Source: Bacteroidota bacterium (GTDB lineage Bacteria > Bacteroidota > Bacteroidia > Chitinophagales > Saprospiraceae). Taken from it: 64,000 nt of DNA. The stretch lies in contig JAAEZH010000007.1 in assembly GCA_018222965.1 (NCBI GenBank), positions 1 through 64,000 of the forward strand. Direction: 5' to 3'. Made by a program: the position numbers and the translations under genes. Numbering within the stretch: the first letter of the stretch is position 1; each line of letters opens with the position of its first letter. Positions 8,846-19,300 of the stretch are shown piece by piece. The notes beneath the pieces were generated by a model. The model worked only from the letters and a program-made list of their open reading frames with translations. It made no database searches and had not been told where the DNA came from.

Positions 8846-11227
8846 ATGAAACGACTTTTTACTTTTTCATTTTTGCTCGGAAGCATTTTTTTACTGTTTC
8901 CCAATGCAGCATTTTCTCAGTGCGATCCGGATGTGACACCGCCCTTTTTGGAGTGCCATTCCGGGCTCCAGGTATCATTGCCGTGGATTACCGGACAGGA
9001 GGACTTATGGGCTGAGGACTTTATCGAAAACGTAGGAGATTTTTGCGACCTCGATAATCTGATTTTAGAAGCCTCCCTGAATGGCGGGCCATTTGCATCC
9101 TCCTTTCCGGTCGATTGCGACGATATCGGATCGAATACCGTAGAGGTCCAGGCTACAGACCAATCCGGAAATACAGCCTCCTGCACACTCAGCCTGGAGG
9201 TTGCAGATCTGATTGCTCCTGTTCTTGCCTGTGATGATAATACCCAAATCACCCTGCCTTCCAATGGAATGCTTTACCTGACTCCCGGAATGATTTTGGA
9301 GGGAGGATTTCCCGTTGATAATTGTGCGGGAGATTTGATCTTTTCGGTTTCTCTGGATGATGATCCTGCTCAGGATTCTATTTTATTGACCTGTGCTCAC
9401 ATTGGTGATTTTATTGTTTCGATATCTGTAGAGGATACTAATGGCAATTTGAATTTGTGTTGGGGGCAGGTGACAATCGATGGCGGATCTGCCTGTGAAG
9501 AAGTCCAACTGACCGGAAATGTGTTTCAGGACATCAACAGCGATTGTATCCTGGATGCCGGAGAAAACGGATTGGATGGCTGGACCGTGCAGGTTCAAAA
9601 TGATCAGGGCGGAACTCCTCAGGATATCCTGGTAGATGCGTCGGGTAATTACAACGCCGCTTCCTCCTTTAATATGTCAGATCCTAACACCTCCTTTACG
9701 GTAAGTATACCCGGGGCCGGATCCAATATTTTGCCATGTGGAACCTCTTATACGGTGCCCGTTAGTGCCGGAGTTGGCAGTGTTAATCAGGATATACCGG
9801 TTTTTCTCCAAATGGCCTGTCCCTTGTTGAATGCCGATATCGCGGTACCCGTATTGCGTGCTTGTATGTCGAGTACCTACAGTCTGAGCTTCTGCAGTTT
9901 CTCCGGATTCCTGATTGAAGATGCCTACATGGAAGTTACGCTGGATCCTAACCTGACTGTCACCTCAAGCAGCATTCCCTGGTCTGCTGTAAACGGAAAT
10001 ACCTACACTTTTGATCTGGGAGATATTGATCCGGCTGAATGCGATCAGTTTAGCCTGGAAGTTGATGTTGCCTGTGATGTGGAACAGGGACAAACCTTAT
10101 GCTCTGAAGTCACGATCTATCCGGCCGAAATTTGTGCGCCGGTAGATCCGGGCTATTCCGGCGCAAGCCTGAAAGTAAGCAGCGAGTGTGTGGGAGACAA
10201 AGTGCGATTTACCCTGCGGAATGATGGCACAGCTCCAATGGCCGAATCGCAGAATTATGTGATTGTCGAAGACGTGATCATGTACATGCAAACGCCTTTT
10301 GAACTCGAACCGGGAGAAGAAGTAGAGATAGAGGTTCCGGCCAATGGTTCTACCTGGCGCTTTGAAGCTCCAAACGAAGTGCTGTACCCCGGCGATTTCC
10401 AGCCGATTGCCTGGTATGAAGGTTGTGGCGGCATCAACAACACCGGATTGGTCAATCAGTTTCCGGTAGATATTAACGAGCCATTTCGCGCTGTTTTCTG
10501 TTTGGAAGTTACCGGCTCCTACGATCCCAATGACAAACGCGGATTTCCGTATGGAGTGGGAGAGGAGCACTTTGTTAAAAAGAATACAGACCTGGATTAT
10601 ATGATCCGTTTCCAGAATACCGGAACAGACACTGCCTTTAATGTATACATCCTGGATACGCTGGATGTGGATTTCCAGCCGGGTTCCGTAAGAGCAGGCG
10701 CATCGAGTCATCCATACCAGTTTGAAGTATTGGACGGCGGCGTACTCAAGTTTAGTTTCCCGGATATCCTGTTGCCTGATTCCACAACCAATGAAGCTGC
10801 TTCACACGGGTTTGTGTCTTTTGAAATCAGTCAAAGAGAAGACCTGCAGCCTGGTACCATGCTAACCAACTCGGCAGCTATCTATTTTGATTTTAATGAG
10901 CCTGTCATTACCAATGAGACCTGGCATCAGGTGGAGGAAATTGTTTTCTCCGATTTAGAATTGATTAGCCTTTCGGCGAAAGCCTTCTCGTTTTCACCGA
11001 ATCCGGTAAGCGATCAATTAAGGCTTAAGCTGGATAATAAATGGCGTGGAACGATGGACCTTTATATCCTTAATTCCCTGGGGCAGAGAATGGATCATTT
11101 AATTTTTGAAAAGTCTTCCGAAAATTGGGAGGCGGTGATCCCTGTACAAAATCTAATTTCCGGGGCATACATCATGGTGCTCTCAAATGGAAAACAAATG
11201 ATTACCGAGACATTTATCCGACAATAG
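8846..11227 (+). CDS. T9SS-exported multidomain surface protein
   Basis: The 793-residue protein has a clear signal peptide (basic start, hydrophobic core, NAAFSQ cleavage region). Two HYR/Ig-like beta domains (about 30-220) with paired cysteines follow, then an SdrD-like region containing NVFQDINSDCILDAGENGLDGW, and a DUF7619-type domain (about 560-700) recognisable by YDPNDKRG and AAIYFDFNEPVITN. The C terminus is a type A T9SS sorting domain starting at FSFSPNPVSD and ending in ETFIRQ. I chose the ATG at 8846 because it starts directly at the signal peptide. Likely cell-surface adhesin or structural protein; its ligand is unknown. A strong terminator follows at once. Confidence 0.85.
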   Translation: MKRLFTFSFLLGSIFLLFPNAAFSQCDPDVTPPFLECHSGLQVSLPWITGQEDLWAEDFIENVGDFCDLDNLILEASLNGGPFASSFPVDCDDIGSNTVEVQATDQSGNTASCTLSLEVADLIAPVLACDDNTQITLPSNGMLYLTPGMILEGGFPVDNCAGDLIFSVSLDDDPAQDSILLTCAHIGDFIVSISVEDTNGNLNLCWGQVTIDGGSACEEVQLTGNVFQDINSDCILDAGENGLDGWTVQVQNDQGGTPQDILVDASGNYNAASSFNMSDPNTSFTVSIPGAGSNILPCGTSYTVPVSAGVGSVNQDIPVFLQMACPLLNADIAVPVLRACMSSTYSLSFCSFSGFLIEDAYMEVTLDPNLTVTSSSIPWSAVNGNTYTFDLGDIDPAECDQFSLEVDVACDVEQGQTLCSEVTIYPAEICAPVDPGYSGASLKVSSECVGDKVRFTLRNDGTAPMAESQNYVIVEDVIMYMQTPFELEPGEEVEIEVPANGSTWRFEAPNEVLYPGDFQPIAWYEGCGGINNTGLVNQFPVDINEPFRAVFCLEVTGSYDPNDKRGFPYGVGEEHFVKKNTDLDYMIRFQNTGTDTAFNVYILDTLDVDFQPGSVRAGASSHPYQFEVLDGGVLKFSFPDILLPDSTTNEAASHGFVSFEISQREDLQPGTMLTNSAAIYFDFNEPVITNETWHQVEEIVFSDLELISLSAKAFSFSPNPVSDQLRLKLDNKWRGTMDLYILNSLGQRMDHLIFEKSSENWEAVIPVQNLISGAYIMVLSNGKQMITETFIRQ

Positions 11228-11247
11228 AACCTAATCCCTGTTTTGTG

Positions 11248-11279
11248 AAGGGCACTTCCTTTTGGGAGTGCCCTTTTGC
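11248..11279 (+). terminator. Intrinsic terminator
   Basis: Arms AAGGGCACTTCC and GGGAGTGCCCTT pair with one mismatch around a T-rich loop and are followed by a short T-run, 20 bp after the stop of the surface protein gene. Confidence 0.88.
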
Positions 11280-11630
11280 ATGTTACAACAAAGTGTTTGC
11301 ATGAAATACCAAGTGGTTTACATAGCAGAATGGTTGTTTCGTAAATGTTTTTTATGGTACTGGATTCGGCATTCTTTAGCGGTCTTTTTAACTGCTAGTA
11401 TTATTTATCTTTGTGTTTCAATTCCTAAAGCAAAAATAAACACCTGCCCTGCTGCTTTGATGCAGTGCTGATTATCAATTGTTTCCGGTTTTCTTTCCGG
11501 TATGTTGTTTCAGTAGATTTTCACCTCCGGACAATCGAGTTAATGATTGGGTTACCCACCATGTTTCTGATTACGTCAGATTTATGTTAGATCGGGATTT
11601 AACAAATTAACACAGAGCATAAATAAATCC
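11280..11630. other. Intergenic region without recognised gene
   Basis: About 350 bp between the terminator and the LytTR gene. A TATCTTTG at 11407-11414 resembles a -7 promoter box without a good -33 partner. I see no other repeat, RNA gene or credible short coding frame. Confidence 0.5.
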
Positions 11631-12362
11631 ATGGAAAGGCTAAAATGGAGGGTGTTAATCTCTTCAAATCAATCCGATACTATAAATTCCATTAATACGC
11701 TTCTTCAATCTCTGGGTGATGTGGAGCTTCTTAGTGTTGGACTGGATGAGGTGTTGAAATACGCCAGCCATACGGATTTGGATTTGATACTCATTGACTT
11801 AAATGACCTGGATCAGGACCGGATCTCAAGAGCCAGCAGCATCCTTGATCGCTTTAAGGTCCAGAGTATTTTTTTTACACTAAATTCAGCATGTAATGCT
11901 TCTGAGGACTCCGGTTTTAATATAGGAAAGGGTTTCTTCTTTCCCTCCTATACCCTGTCTCGTGAAAACCTGTATCTATCCCTTACGAATGCATTAAATA
12001 CTAGATTATCGGAGGATAAACTTGTGGAATCGGATTCGGAGGTTATGCCTTTTCTGTTAAAGCAAAATCGCCACTACATCCCAATTCCTCCGCAGGATCT
12101 GTTATTTATTCAATCAGATGGTAACTACTGTTATCTGATTACCAGGGAAAAAAAATACATCGTAAGAGGATCTTTAAAGCGGATCTTGAAAAAGCTTCCA
12201 TCAGCCCGATTCCTTCAGGTTCATAAGCAATACATCATCCGGGTTGATTTAATCGATCGTCTGGATATGAAGGAATTGAAAGTTTACTATAAATACGGAG
12301 AAAGCTTTCCTATTGGCAGAAGTTATCGGGATCAATTACTATCCGTGTTTACCCTGATCTAG
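11631..12362 (+). CDS. LytTR DNA-binding protein with degenerate receiver
   Basis: The C-terminal 100 residues of this 243-residue protein form a LytTR DNA-binding domain: YIPIPPQDLLFIQSDGNYC, then the RGSLKRILKKLP and FLQVHKQYIIRVDLID segments typical of AlgR/LytR regulators. The first 120 residues look like a CheY receiver fold (VLISSNQSD, LDLILIDLND) but lack the acidic pair after the first strand and the conserved Lys near residue 105, so normal phosphorylation is doubtful. No histidine kinase gene is adjacent. Its place between two surface-protein genes suggests that it regulates them, which is inference. Confidence 0.85.
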   Translation: MERLKWRVLISSNQSDTINSINTLLQSLGDVELLSVGLDEVLKYASHTDLDLILIDLNDLDQDRISRASSILDRFKVQSIFFTLNSACNASEDSGFNIGKGFFFPSYTLSRENLYLSLTNALNTRLSEDKLVESDSEVMPFLLKQNRHYIPIPPQDLLFIQSDGNYCYLITREKKYIVRGSLKRILKKLPSARFLQVHKQYIIRVDLIDRLDMKELKVYYKYGESFPIGRSYRDQLLSVFTLI

Positions 12363-12411
12363 GTATTTTATGGAGAGTTGATTTTGTGGGTAATTGTTGA
12401 GATAATGCATT

Positions 12412-12515
12412 TTCTGCAGTTTGTATACAAAAAAGTACACTTTATCACCAATTAAGGTGCAAATTCTGCAGTTTGTATACAAAAAAGTACACTTTATCAC
12501 CAATTAAGGTGCAAA
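12412..12515. repeat. Perfect 52-bp tandem duplication
   Basis: Two identical 52-bp units, 12412-12463 and 12464-12515, are directly adjacent. Each contains the 12-bp palindrome TTTGTATACAAA and the short inverted repeat CACC-N6-GGTG. They lie 50 bp after the LytTR gene and 350 bp before the next surface-protein gene, so they may be paired operator sites, or simply a slippage duplication. Confidence 0.92.
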
Positions 12516-12861
12516 GTTCATCAAATGATATCATTTCGAATTATATTTGTTTTAATTAAAATCGCTTGATTAGTTGGAAAAAGGTGCTTATATTGAATAT
12601 GAGTTCAGAGAAGTTTAAGCCAATTAATAATTATTGAGTTTAAATCGTATCTAATTTTAGACTATCCCCCCTTGTCTAATTTCCACAAATAAATTGCTGT
12701 TCCAAAGCAAGGCCTTTTCGGCTTTTGTTAACATCTCCAGCTGTGTATACCTGTAAAGATTGACCTTGGTCAAGCAAGGGTTTCTTTGCTTTCTTATTTG
12801 ATTTTGCCATCAAATGAGCAAATATCGGTATGCCCAAACTGAACCCCAATAAGTTGTTAAT
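12516..12861. other. AT-rich leader region of the 12862 gene
   Basis: AT-rich sequence with no gene that I can support. A 44-codon minus-strand frame (MAKSNKKAKKPLL... , ATG near 12811) has a lysine-rich start but no other support. No clear TTG/TAnnTTTG promoter pair is visible for the plus-strand gene. Confidence 0.4.
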
Positions 12862-15800
12862 ATGGAACACATTGTACCCGCTAAAAACAAATTATATTTA
12901 TTTCTAATTGCCATTGCCGTTTTAATTCCGGTGTTGGGAAAAAGCGAAAAAGCATTTTTCTCTTCCATACTGGAAAACGACAGTCTTTGCAACGATGCGA
13001 TTAGTGGTCCGCTGGTAAATACGTACACAGAAACGGATGCATTATGTGTTGGTTGTACGGTAATTGGCGAATCCAATATGGTCAATGGCGACCTAAACGA
13101 TTTTGCGCTGGTTTCCTTGTTGGTCAGTCCGCTTGGGCAGGGCGTCGAACTGGGAGTGATCAGTACAGAAGACTATTATCCGGGAGGAAATGAAACAGGT
13201 TTTGTGTTGAGTTCCTCAACGGGAATCCTCGACCTTACTACACTGGGTGCACTTACCATTAGCACCTATTTGAATGGCGTACCGCAAGAATCGGCAACCA
13301 TCGGCAATGGTTTGCTGGATGTAAGCTTGCTGGCCGGTGACGCTTCCAGGCAAAAAGTTTCCATTGAAACTACCCTTGATTTTGATGAAGTACACTTGTA
13401 TGTTGACGGGGGCCTGGTAGGGGCTACCCTAAATATGTATGTTTATTATGCTTTTGAGCAACCAGCTGGCCTTTGCGATAATAGCTGCATGGAGGCACTT
13501 ACGGCTACTTCCTCCTACGGAGCCTCTATAAATAATGGAAATACAGGCCTGGGCGGGATTTGTGTTCTCTGTTCTGTTTCGGATACACCAAATGTTACCG
13601 ATGGCGACACGACGAATTTCGGTAACATTTCCCTTCCTATCGGAGTCCTGGGCTCCGGATCAATTTCTGTAGAAACCACATCCCCTGTTCCTGCCGGATA
13701 TGAGGCAGGATTTGTCGTTAGAGATGGCGACGGATTGTTGGGATTACTGGATGTGCAGGTTTTGGATCAGATTTATATTAATACCTATTTAGCAGGGGTG
13801 CCACAAGAATCCTATTTGGCATCCAATTTCTTGGTTTCTGCCTTTATCCTGGAAGGCACAACTGATCTTGTCCGCATTGGGTTCAAGACCACAGAAGCAT
13901 TTGATGAAATTCAGTTTACAGCCTATGGCCTGGTAAGCTTGGGGTTGAACATCGATGTTTTTCATGCTTACGTGGTTGCCGACAGCGACAACGATGGCAT
14001 TGCAGATTGCCTGGATCAGTGTGCATTGGGAGATGATTTGGTGGATACCGATCAGGATGGCATTCCCGATGCCTGCGATGATGTAACTACCTGCGAACCA
14101 TCCGGAGAAGAAATCCTGGAAGACAATGGTATTTGCAATGACGCAATTACAGGTGTGGGAACTACCGTAGAATCTCAAATTTCCGGGCTTTGTCTGCTCT
14201 GTTCCGTCTTGGATGAAGACAATGTTGTTGATGGAGACCTGGGAAATTTTGCAGATATCAATATTGGTGTTTCTGCATTGGGAGAAGGAGTTACCATGAC
14301 GGTAACAGATACCGTAAGATATTACCCGGGCGGCTACGAAGCTGGTTTTGTTCTGGGTTCGGGCAGCGGCCTTTTAGATGCTTCCGTGCTAGGCAGTTTT
14401 ACCATTCGTACTTATAAGGATGGCCTGGTTCAGGAGTCGGCAACGACCGGCAACGGTTTGCTCAACTTATCGGCTCTTCAGGCAGGACCTTTGCCACGTT
14501 ATAGGGTTGGTTTTACCACCACGCTGGATTTTGATGCCGTAGAAATATTTGTAAACGGTGGATTATTGAGTGCCCTGCTTAATCTGCGGGTATATTACGC
14601 TTATGAACAACCGACCTCCTGTGGCGATGCTTGTATTCAGGCATTAACCAGCAGTTCAAACGGAGCTGCAATCAATGGATCCAATACAGGGCTCAGTGGA
14701 ATTTGTATTCTCTGTGATGTTTCAGGCACCGCCGATGTAGTAGACACTGACACTACCAACAATGGTCAAATTAGTCTGGCACTTGGAGCGCTGGTAACAG
14801 GTTCCATGTCAGTCGGTGTAACAGATACCTTCCCTGCCGGTACAACGGTGGGTTATGTCGTAGAGGATGATTCCGGATTATTGGGACTTTTGGATGCTCA
14901 AATACTGGGGCAAATTACCCTGACAACCTACCTGGGAGGTTCGCAGCAGGAATCGGTTGCAGCGACCAGCTCACTGGTTGGCGCTACTGTTCTGCCGGGC
15001 ACCAGCGCACTTAACGCCTTAGGATTTACGGTTACTGCTCCTTTTGATGAAGTGCAGATTTCTGTTGCCGGTTTACTAGGACTTGGAATCGATTTGAATA
15101 TCTACTATGCCTGGGTGGTACTGGATGCCGATAGCGATGGTGTAGCTGATTGCAACGACCAATGTCTGGCTGGAAGTGACCTTATTGATTTAGATGGCGA
15201 TGGCATTCCCGATGCCTGTGACCCTTATGTGGGATGTGAATGTGAGGTTGCGGGCAATTGCCTCGATGCTATCGACAATTTTGGTACCGTAAATGAAATG
15301 GATACCACGATTGTGGATGTCCTTCCCAATGATATTATCAATGTACCCATTGATACCTCCAGCCTTGCAGTTGTATCCGGTCCGGATAATGGTACTGCTA
15401 CTGTTTTGGTAGATGGAACGATAGAATATGTACCCGATACTGCTTTTGTAGGAATAGATTCTTTTCAATATGTCATTTGCACAGACGAAATGACACCTAC
15501 TTGTGATTCAGCCTGGGTATTTATGACCGTGGAGGCCATGTTTGTTCGTCTGGATCTCAAAGTCTTATTGCAAGGCGCTCTTTACGGGGTAGTAGATACT
15601 ATTATGTATGACAGCCTGCGGTCGCAGAGTCTTATCCCTACAACAGAACCTTATACATCCCTTACGGGCTTTACACATGTCAACGGTGGGTTTGCAAGAA
15701 TTGATGATCCCGGCAGCATATTAGCCGATTTGGGGGATTCTTCGGTAGTAGATTGGGTCTTTGTAGAATTGCGGGATCCGGCAGACTCCACGCTCATCTT

Positions 15801-16350
15801 GTCTACTCGATCCGCCTTAGTACTTAGAAACGGGGATGTTGTGGATAGCAATGGAGAGCCGTTGATTTGGTTCAATCTGGCCACACCGGCAGAATATCAT
15901 GTATCAGTACGACATCGCAATCACCTTGGAGTAATGACGGCTCAATCTGTTAGTCTTACAACTGCCGGAACTACCGTCGATTTCACCGACACAACAACCG
16001 ACTTCCATAACAATCAAGCCAATTACGATGGCTTTGAACAAGCAACCATAAACGGTAAGTATGCACTATGGGCCGGAAACGCGCTGGTCGATGGCAAGGT
16101 GGTATTTGCCGGCCAGGATAATGACATCGACGACATCTACAACGAGGTGATTTTTGCTCCGGGCAATTTGCTCAATCTGCAGACTTATCAGTTTAACGGA
16201 TACAATCCTGGCGATATCAATACAAATGGCGATTCTGTTTTTGCCGGTCAGGCAAATGATGTGGATCCTGTTTTCAATAATATAGATGGTTTTGGCCCTA
16301 ACCTGCTAAAACTGCAAACATTCATCATGTACGAACAACTGCCTGAATAA
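12862..16350 (+). CDS. Secreted repeat protein with TSP3-like and dockerin-like modules
   Basis: The 1162 residues start with a signal peptide. Four homologous modules of about 165 residues follow in two pairs (about 45-375 and 413-756), each with a Cys-x-x-Cys near its start and a tract ending in YYA or HAY. Each pair ends in a thrombospondin-3-like calcium segment (DSDNDGIADCLDQC; DADSDGVADCNDQC). A cadherin-like domain (about 793-890) follows, then a 270-residue C-terminal module shared with the next gene, containing SVRHRNHLGVM and two dockerin-like repeats of type FAGQDNDIDDIYNE, ending in EQLPE. There is no type A T9SS tail, so the shared module may be the anchor or sorting unit. Ligand unknown. 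Confidence 0.8.
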   Translation: MEHIVPAKNKLYLFLIAIAVLIPVLGKSEKAFFSSILENDSLCNDAISGPLVNTYTETDALCVGCTVIGESNMVNGDLNDFALVSLLVSPLGQGVELGVISTEDYYPGGNETGFVLSSSTGILDLTTLGALTISTYLNGVPQESATIGNGLLDVSLLAGDASRQKVSIETTLDFDEVHLYVDGGLVGATLNMYVYYAFEQPAGLCDNSCMEALTATSSYGASINNGNTGLGGICVLCSVSDTPNVTDGDTTNFGNISLPIGVLGSGSISVETTSPVPAGYEAGFVVRDGDGLLGLLDVQVLDQIYINTYLAGVPQESYLASNFLVSAFILEGTTDLVRIGFKTTEAFDEIQFTAYGLVSLGLNIDVFHAYVVADSDNDGIADCLDQCALGDDLVDTDQDGIPDACDDVTTCEPSGEEILEDNGICNDAITGVGTTVESQISGLCLLCSVLDEDNVVDGDLGNFADINIGVSALGEGVTMTVTDTVRYYPGGYEAGFVLGSGSGLLDASVLGSFTIRTYKDGLVQESATTGNGLLNLSALQAGPLPRYRVGFTTTLDFDAVEIFVNGGLLSALLNLRVYYAYEQPTSCGDACIQALTSSSNGAAINGSNTGLSGICILCDVSGTADVVDTDTTNNGQISLALGALVTGSMSVGVTDTFPAGTTVGYVVEDDSGLLGLLDAQILGQITLTTYLGGSQQESVAATSSLVGATVLPGTSALNALGFTVTAPFDEVQISVAGLLGLGIDLNIYYAWVVLDADSDGVADCNDQCLAGSDLIDLDGDGIPDACDPYVGCECEVAGNCLDAIDNFGTVNEMDTTIVDVLPNDIINVPIDTSSLAVVSGPDNGTATVLVDGTIEYVPDTAFVGIDSFQYVICTDEMTPTCDSAWVFMTVEAMFVRLDLKVLLQGALYGVVDTIMYDSLRSQSLIPTTEPYTSLTGFTHVNGGFARIDDPGSILADLGDSSVVDWVFVELRDPADSTLILSTRSALVLRNGDVVDSNGEPLIWFNLATPAEYHVSVRHRNHLGVMTAQSVSLTTAGTTVDFTDTTTDFHNNQANYDGFEQATINGKYALWAGNALVDGKVVFAGQDNDIDDIYNEVIFAPGNLLNLQTYQFNGYNPGDINTNGDSVFAGQANDVDPVFNNIDGFGPNLLKLQTFIMYEQLPE

Positions 16351-16377
16351 CCATTGGGGAAACACAAAAACTATCCT

Positions 16378-19300
16378 ATGCTTAAATGTTTACAAACGAT
16401 ACTGACCCTGGGGGGAATATTACTGCTTAGTCATACTGCTTTTGCGCAGGATGAAGTAGAGTATGGATTTGTACAGGATCCAAACGACCCCTTATTTATT
16501 ACTGCTGTAGCTTATCCAAACTTTACATCAAATAATGTAACGATTTCCACAGCTGTATTTTCTTTTGTACTTCCGGAGGGAACACTAACAACGCCTTCCA
16601 TACCGGTTGCACCCGGTTCCGGTTCTTTCAACGATAGTACCGGCACCTGGACCGCACAATTAATTACACCTACGCTCTACAGCAACTTCGGTTTTGATCC
16701 CGCAGAACTTCAGGGTAATGATGTTTACCAGGTCGTATTGCAAAACTCCCCTATACTAACCGATGTTCAAAGCGGAGTTTACATTCCCTTATTTGCTTTT
16801 CGTTTACCAAACGATTGTATGAATGGAAACGTCGAAATCCTAACCAATGACGGCGCTATTCAGCAATCTATACTCATGAATCTGGGGGCTAATTTCAACA
16901 ACCAGATGTCTATGAGTATTGATGATGCGCCATCCACAGATATTTATGCGGGAAATGCACCCGGAAATTTCTCATTTCCTTGTCCGCTGAATGATGCTCC
17001 TGCAGCTGTTGATGATGCAATTACTATTCTTGAAGATTCAGGTACCCATAATATTGATGTTCTTAATAATGACTCATTTGGTGATAATGGTCCTGCTACC
17101 GGTGCGATCGTGATTTTGATGAACCCATTGAATGGTACTGCCACCGTTGATACCGGTGTCGACCCCAACGATCCGACCGATGATTCCATTAACTATACCT
17201 CCAACTTGCATTTCAACGGTTTGGATTCACTTACCTATTACATTTGCGATTTTGACGGGGATTGCGACACTGCTACAGTGCTGATTACGGTAGATCCTGT
17301 AAACGATCCTCCGGTAGCTATGGACGATTCTGATACCACTAATGAGGATACGCCTGTCACAACTGAGGTGCTTGCCAATGATGATGACCCAAATGATCCG
17401 GCTGCCAATGTGGATCCCACCTCAGTGGCTATCGTAGATTCTCCAAATAATGGCACGGTAAGTGTAAATCCGGTAACAGGCGAAATCACCTATACGCCGG
17501 ATCCCAACTTCAACGGATCAGATACCTATACCTATGAGGTCTGCGATACGGGTAATCCGTTGCCGCCGCTCTGCGATACAGCTACGGTTACTATTGATGT
17601 GACTCCGGTTAATGACCCACCCGTGATCGACAGCATGGGCGTGGATGTGGAAGTAGTGTATGAAACTACCCCGGAAGACACCCCTGTAACGACCTGCGTG
17701 AGCGTAAGCGATCCGGATATGGATATACTGAGCTGCACGCTGATTGGTCCGTCCAACGGTTCAGCCGTCCTCCAGGATGATACCTGCGTGGTTTATACGC
17801 CAGACCCGAATTACAACGGCCAGGACACCCTCTGGAAAGTAGTATGTGATCCATTCAATGCCTGTGATACGGTAATGATAGTATACACCGTCGATCCGGT
17901 AAATGATGCACCAATAGCCAATGATGATTCGGAAACTACAGATGAAGATACACCGGTGACCACAGTTGTGATTGCCAATGATAATGACGATGCTGATCCG
18001 GCAGGGGGCATAGATCCCACCTCAGTGGCCATTGTAGATTCTCCAAATAATGGTACGGTAAGTGTAAATCCGGTAACGGGCGAAGTCACCTATACGCCAG
18101 ACCCCAACTTTATCGGTACAGATACCTATACCTATGAGGTCTGCGATACGGGCAATCCGTTGCCGCCGCTCTGCGATACAGCTACGGTTACTATTGATGT
18201 GACTCCGGTTAATGACCCACCCGTGATCGACAGCATGGGCGTGGATGTGGAAGTAGTGTATGAAACTACCCCGGAAGACACCCCTGTAACGACCTGCGTG
18301 AGCGTAAGCGATCCGGATATGGATATACTGAGCTGCACGCTGATTGGTCCGTCCAACGGTTCAGCCGTCCTCCAGGATGATACCTGCGTGGTTTATACGC
18401 CAGACCCGAATTACAACGGCCAGGACACCCTCTGGAAAGTAGTATGTGATCCATTCAATGCCTGTGATACGGTTATGATCGTATACACCATTGATGCAGT
18501 AAACGATGCACCGCTTGCCATGGACGATACAGATAGCGTTGATGAAGATGGTATGGTAACAACCGATGTGGTTGCGAATGACAACGACGATGCAGATCCG
18601 GCGGGAGGGGTAGATCCTACCTCGGTGGCGATCGTTGATCCTCCGGATAACGGAACGGTAAGTGTGAATCCGGTTACGGGTGAAATCACCTATACTCCGG
18701 ACCCGGATTTCAATGGCATAGATACTTATTCTTACGAAGTATGCGATACAGGCAATCCATTGCCGCCACTTTGCGATACGGCCACCGTAACAATAACGGT
18801 CAATCCAATCAACGACGGCCCGATTGCCAACGATGATACTGATTCCGTAGATGAGGACGGCATGGTAACAACCAGTGTCCTTGCAAATGATAACGATGAT
18901 GCTGATCCGGCGGGCGGCATAGATCCGACATCGGTAACCATCACGACCTCGCCTGCTAACGGAACGGTCAGTGTGGACCCCGTAACGGGAGACATTACCT
19001 ATACACCTGATCCAAACTTTAACGGGGTAGATACATACTCCTACCAGGTATGTGATACAGGAAATCCACTTCCGGAACTCTGCGATATTGCCACCGTCAC
19101 CATTACGGTAAACCCAATCAACGATGCACCGGTTGCCATGGACGACACAGATTCTGTGGATGAAAATACACCGGTAACGACTGATGTGGTTGCCAATGAT
19201 GATGATCCTAACGATCCATTAGGAAACGTGGATCCGACTTCGGTAACTATTGTCGATCCGCCGGCTAATGGTATGGTCAGTGTGGATCCGGTGACCGGAG

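Noticed and set aside
12412-12515. CRISPR-like array
   Set aside because: Two contiguous exact copies with no spacers between them; it is a tandem duplication.
12676-12870. Minus-strand frame with lysine-rich start (MAKSNKKAKK)
   Set aside because: Only about 44 to 64 codons, no domain, no promoter or terminator, and it overlaps the start of the surface-protein gene.
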